DNA from: Acanthosepion lycidas
Lineage: Eukaryota > Mollusca > Cephalopoda > Sepiida > Sepiidae
Assembly: GCA_963932145.1 (NCBI GenBank)
Contig: OZ010611.1
Coordinates: 57,173,292-57,237,291 of the forward strand
Length of the DNA: 64,000 bases
Direction: 5' to 3'
Numbering within the stretch: position 1 is the stretch's first letter; each line of letters begins with the position of its first letter. Below are positions 63,301-64,000 of this stretch, piece by piece. The position numbers and the translations under genes are program-made. The notes under the pieces are model-generated. The model worked only from the letters and a program-made list of their open reading frames with translations, ran no database searches and was not told the DNA's origin.

Positions 63301-64000
63301 AGAAATGGAGTAGCGTGCAATGGTGTCGTCTCATACAACTGTGAGTTAGTAGAAAAATTTGTGGGCACAAAATGGGTGATCAGTGATTATTCTGTTCTGT
63401 TTGAGCCATGTCTTTACCTTTTTCTTCTATATTTAACATTATGTAGAGGCTAGGCCCCCCTCTAAATCTGGATTGAAATTATTTCTCATTCTAATTCATA
63501 GAAATGCAGTAACGTGCAATGGTTTCGTCTCATACAACTGTGAGTTAGTATAAAAATTTGTGGGCACAAATTGGGTGATCAGTGTCTTATTCTCTTCTGT
63601 TTGTGCCTTGTCTTTACCTTTTTCTTCTATATTTAACATTATGTAGAGGCAAGGCCCCCCTCTAAATCTGGATTGAAATTATTTTTCATTCTAATTCATA
63701 GAAATGGAGTAGCGGGCAATGGTGTCGTCTCATACAACTGTGAGTTAGTAGAATAATTTGTGGGCACAAAATGGGTGATCAGTGTCTTATTCTCTTCTGT
63801 TTGTGCCTTGTCTTTACATTTTTCTTCTATAATTAACATTATGTAGAGGTAAGGCCCCCCTCTAAATCTGGATTGAAATTATTTTTCATTCTAATTCATA
63901 GAAATGGAGTAACGTGCAATGGTGTCGTCTCATATAACTGTGAGTTAGTAGAAAAATTTGTGGGCACAAAATGGGTGATCAGTGGATTAATCTCTTCTGT
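60311..64000 (+). repeat. 5196-bp super-repeat, copy 2, four monomers missing
   Basis: The copy matches copy 1 at an offset of 5196 bp up to about 62657, then at 4394 bp from about 62775 ('tttgatcgga' 58381/62775, 'aaagagcatag', 'gcgcccc' 58661/63055, 'gccatgtc', 'aatgcagtaacg', 'gtagaataattt'). The difference of 802 bp is four monomers. The match fades at about 63829, where 'ctataatt' replaces 'ctatgttt', so the end of the copy does not follow copy 1 exactly. The array runs on past the end of the window. Confidence 0.88.
62645..62844 (+). repeat. Hybrid monomer at an 802-bp deletion
   Basis: The head matches the unit at about 57449 in copy 1 ('caaggacccc', a at 62657). The tail matches the unit at about 58250 ('aaaatgtttgatcgga'). 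The four monomers between are absent. A private 'aatcagg' and 'ggcatag' are also present. The join lies somewhere between 62657 and 62775. Confidence 0.8.

Larger units (their letters stand above)
1..64000 (+). repeat. Satellite DNA array, ~200-bp monomer, head to tail
   Basis: The same unit recurs without a break from the first base to the last, always in the same orientation. For example, 'aacattatgtagagg' starts at 57241 and again at 57441 (200 bp), and equivalent points at 6041 and 6242 are 201 bp apart. The difference comes mainly from a run of five versus six A before 'tttgtggg'. About 319 monomers fit in the window. The consensus is about 36.5% GC (73 of 200 bases counted). Landmarks in order are: gtagagg, a C-run, taaatctgg, gaaattatttttc, tagcgtgcaatgg, gtcgtctca, A-tract, gggcacaaaatgg, TGATCA, a pyrimidine-rich stretch, and tatatttaac. 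No gene, RNA gene, transposon or unique spacer interrupts it. Arrays like this are typical of eukaryotic heterochromatin. The monomer is not one I recognise, and its role as centromeric or not cannot be decided from sequence alone. Confidence 0.98.

Noticed and set aside
1..64000. CRISPR-like array
   Set aside because: There are no short identical repeats separated by unique spacers. The whole 200-bp unit is repeated and every part of it varies a little.
1..64000. Match to a known satellite such as human alpha (about 171 bp), Arabidopsis 178-bp, maize CentC or rice CentO
   Set aside because: Unit length and sequence do not resemble what I know of these. No database search could be run, so the family stays unnamed.

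Overview
The whole 64 kb window is one uninterrupted block of satellite DNA. A unit of about 200 bp (200 in most of the window, 201 in the left third, 198-199 in some variants) repeats head to tail in one orientation, roughly 319 times. I find no gene, RNA gene, transposon, CRISPR array or unique sequence. The consensus unit, counted from the 'gtagagg' motif, is 200 bp and about 36.5% GC. It has only two CpG sites, a near-invariant TGATCA, and several short dyad symmetries. An array this size and type points to eukaryotic heterochromatin (pericentromeric, centromeric or subtelomeric). The sequence alone does not identify the species, and I do not recognise the monomer. Recurrent CpG-to-TpG/CpA changes suggest the array is or was CpG-methylated, as in plants or vertebrates.

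Layout, left to right. 1-4245: old, individually diverged monomers (about 11% from consensus in one I counted), with small private deletions. 4246-9875: a 201-bp subfamily ('cttggttg', 'ggctagg', 'cagtgagttagga'), with a 5-monomer period of 1005 bp near 8.2-9.7 kb. 9876-10277: two hybrid monomers at the subfamily boundary. 10278-14287: a subfamily with a 1001-bp (5-mer) higher-order repeat. 14288-20030: mixed monomers with 401-bp and 2605-bp repeats. 20031-22430: two copies of a 1200-bp 6-mer differing at 4 positions. 22431-31400: a mosaic of 4-mer, 9-mer and 12-mer blocks. 31401-37672: less ordered, with a 400-bp dimer. 37673-41869: three copies of an ancestral 8-mer of 1599 bp, two of them shortened by exactly one monomer through hybrid monomers. 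41870-50848: mosaic. 50849-52844: a 998-bp 5-mer twice. 53514-55109: a 798-bp 4-mer twice. 55115-64000: a 5196-bp, 26-monomer super-repeat followed by a second copy that has lost four monomers.

The window works as a record of satellite evolution rather than as a set of genes. A worn edge on the left grades into younger, more homogeneous higher-order repeats on the right. Several in-register unequal exchanges can be located to intervals of about 30-120 bp. All short open frames are chance products of the repeat. The strongest observations are the hybrid monomers, the very young large duplications, the CpG decay, and the recurring 13-bp dyad around an AT-rich loop in each monomer.
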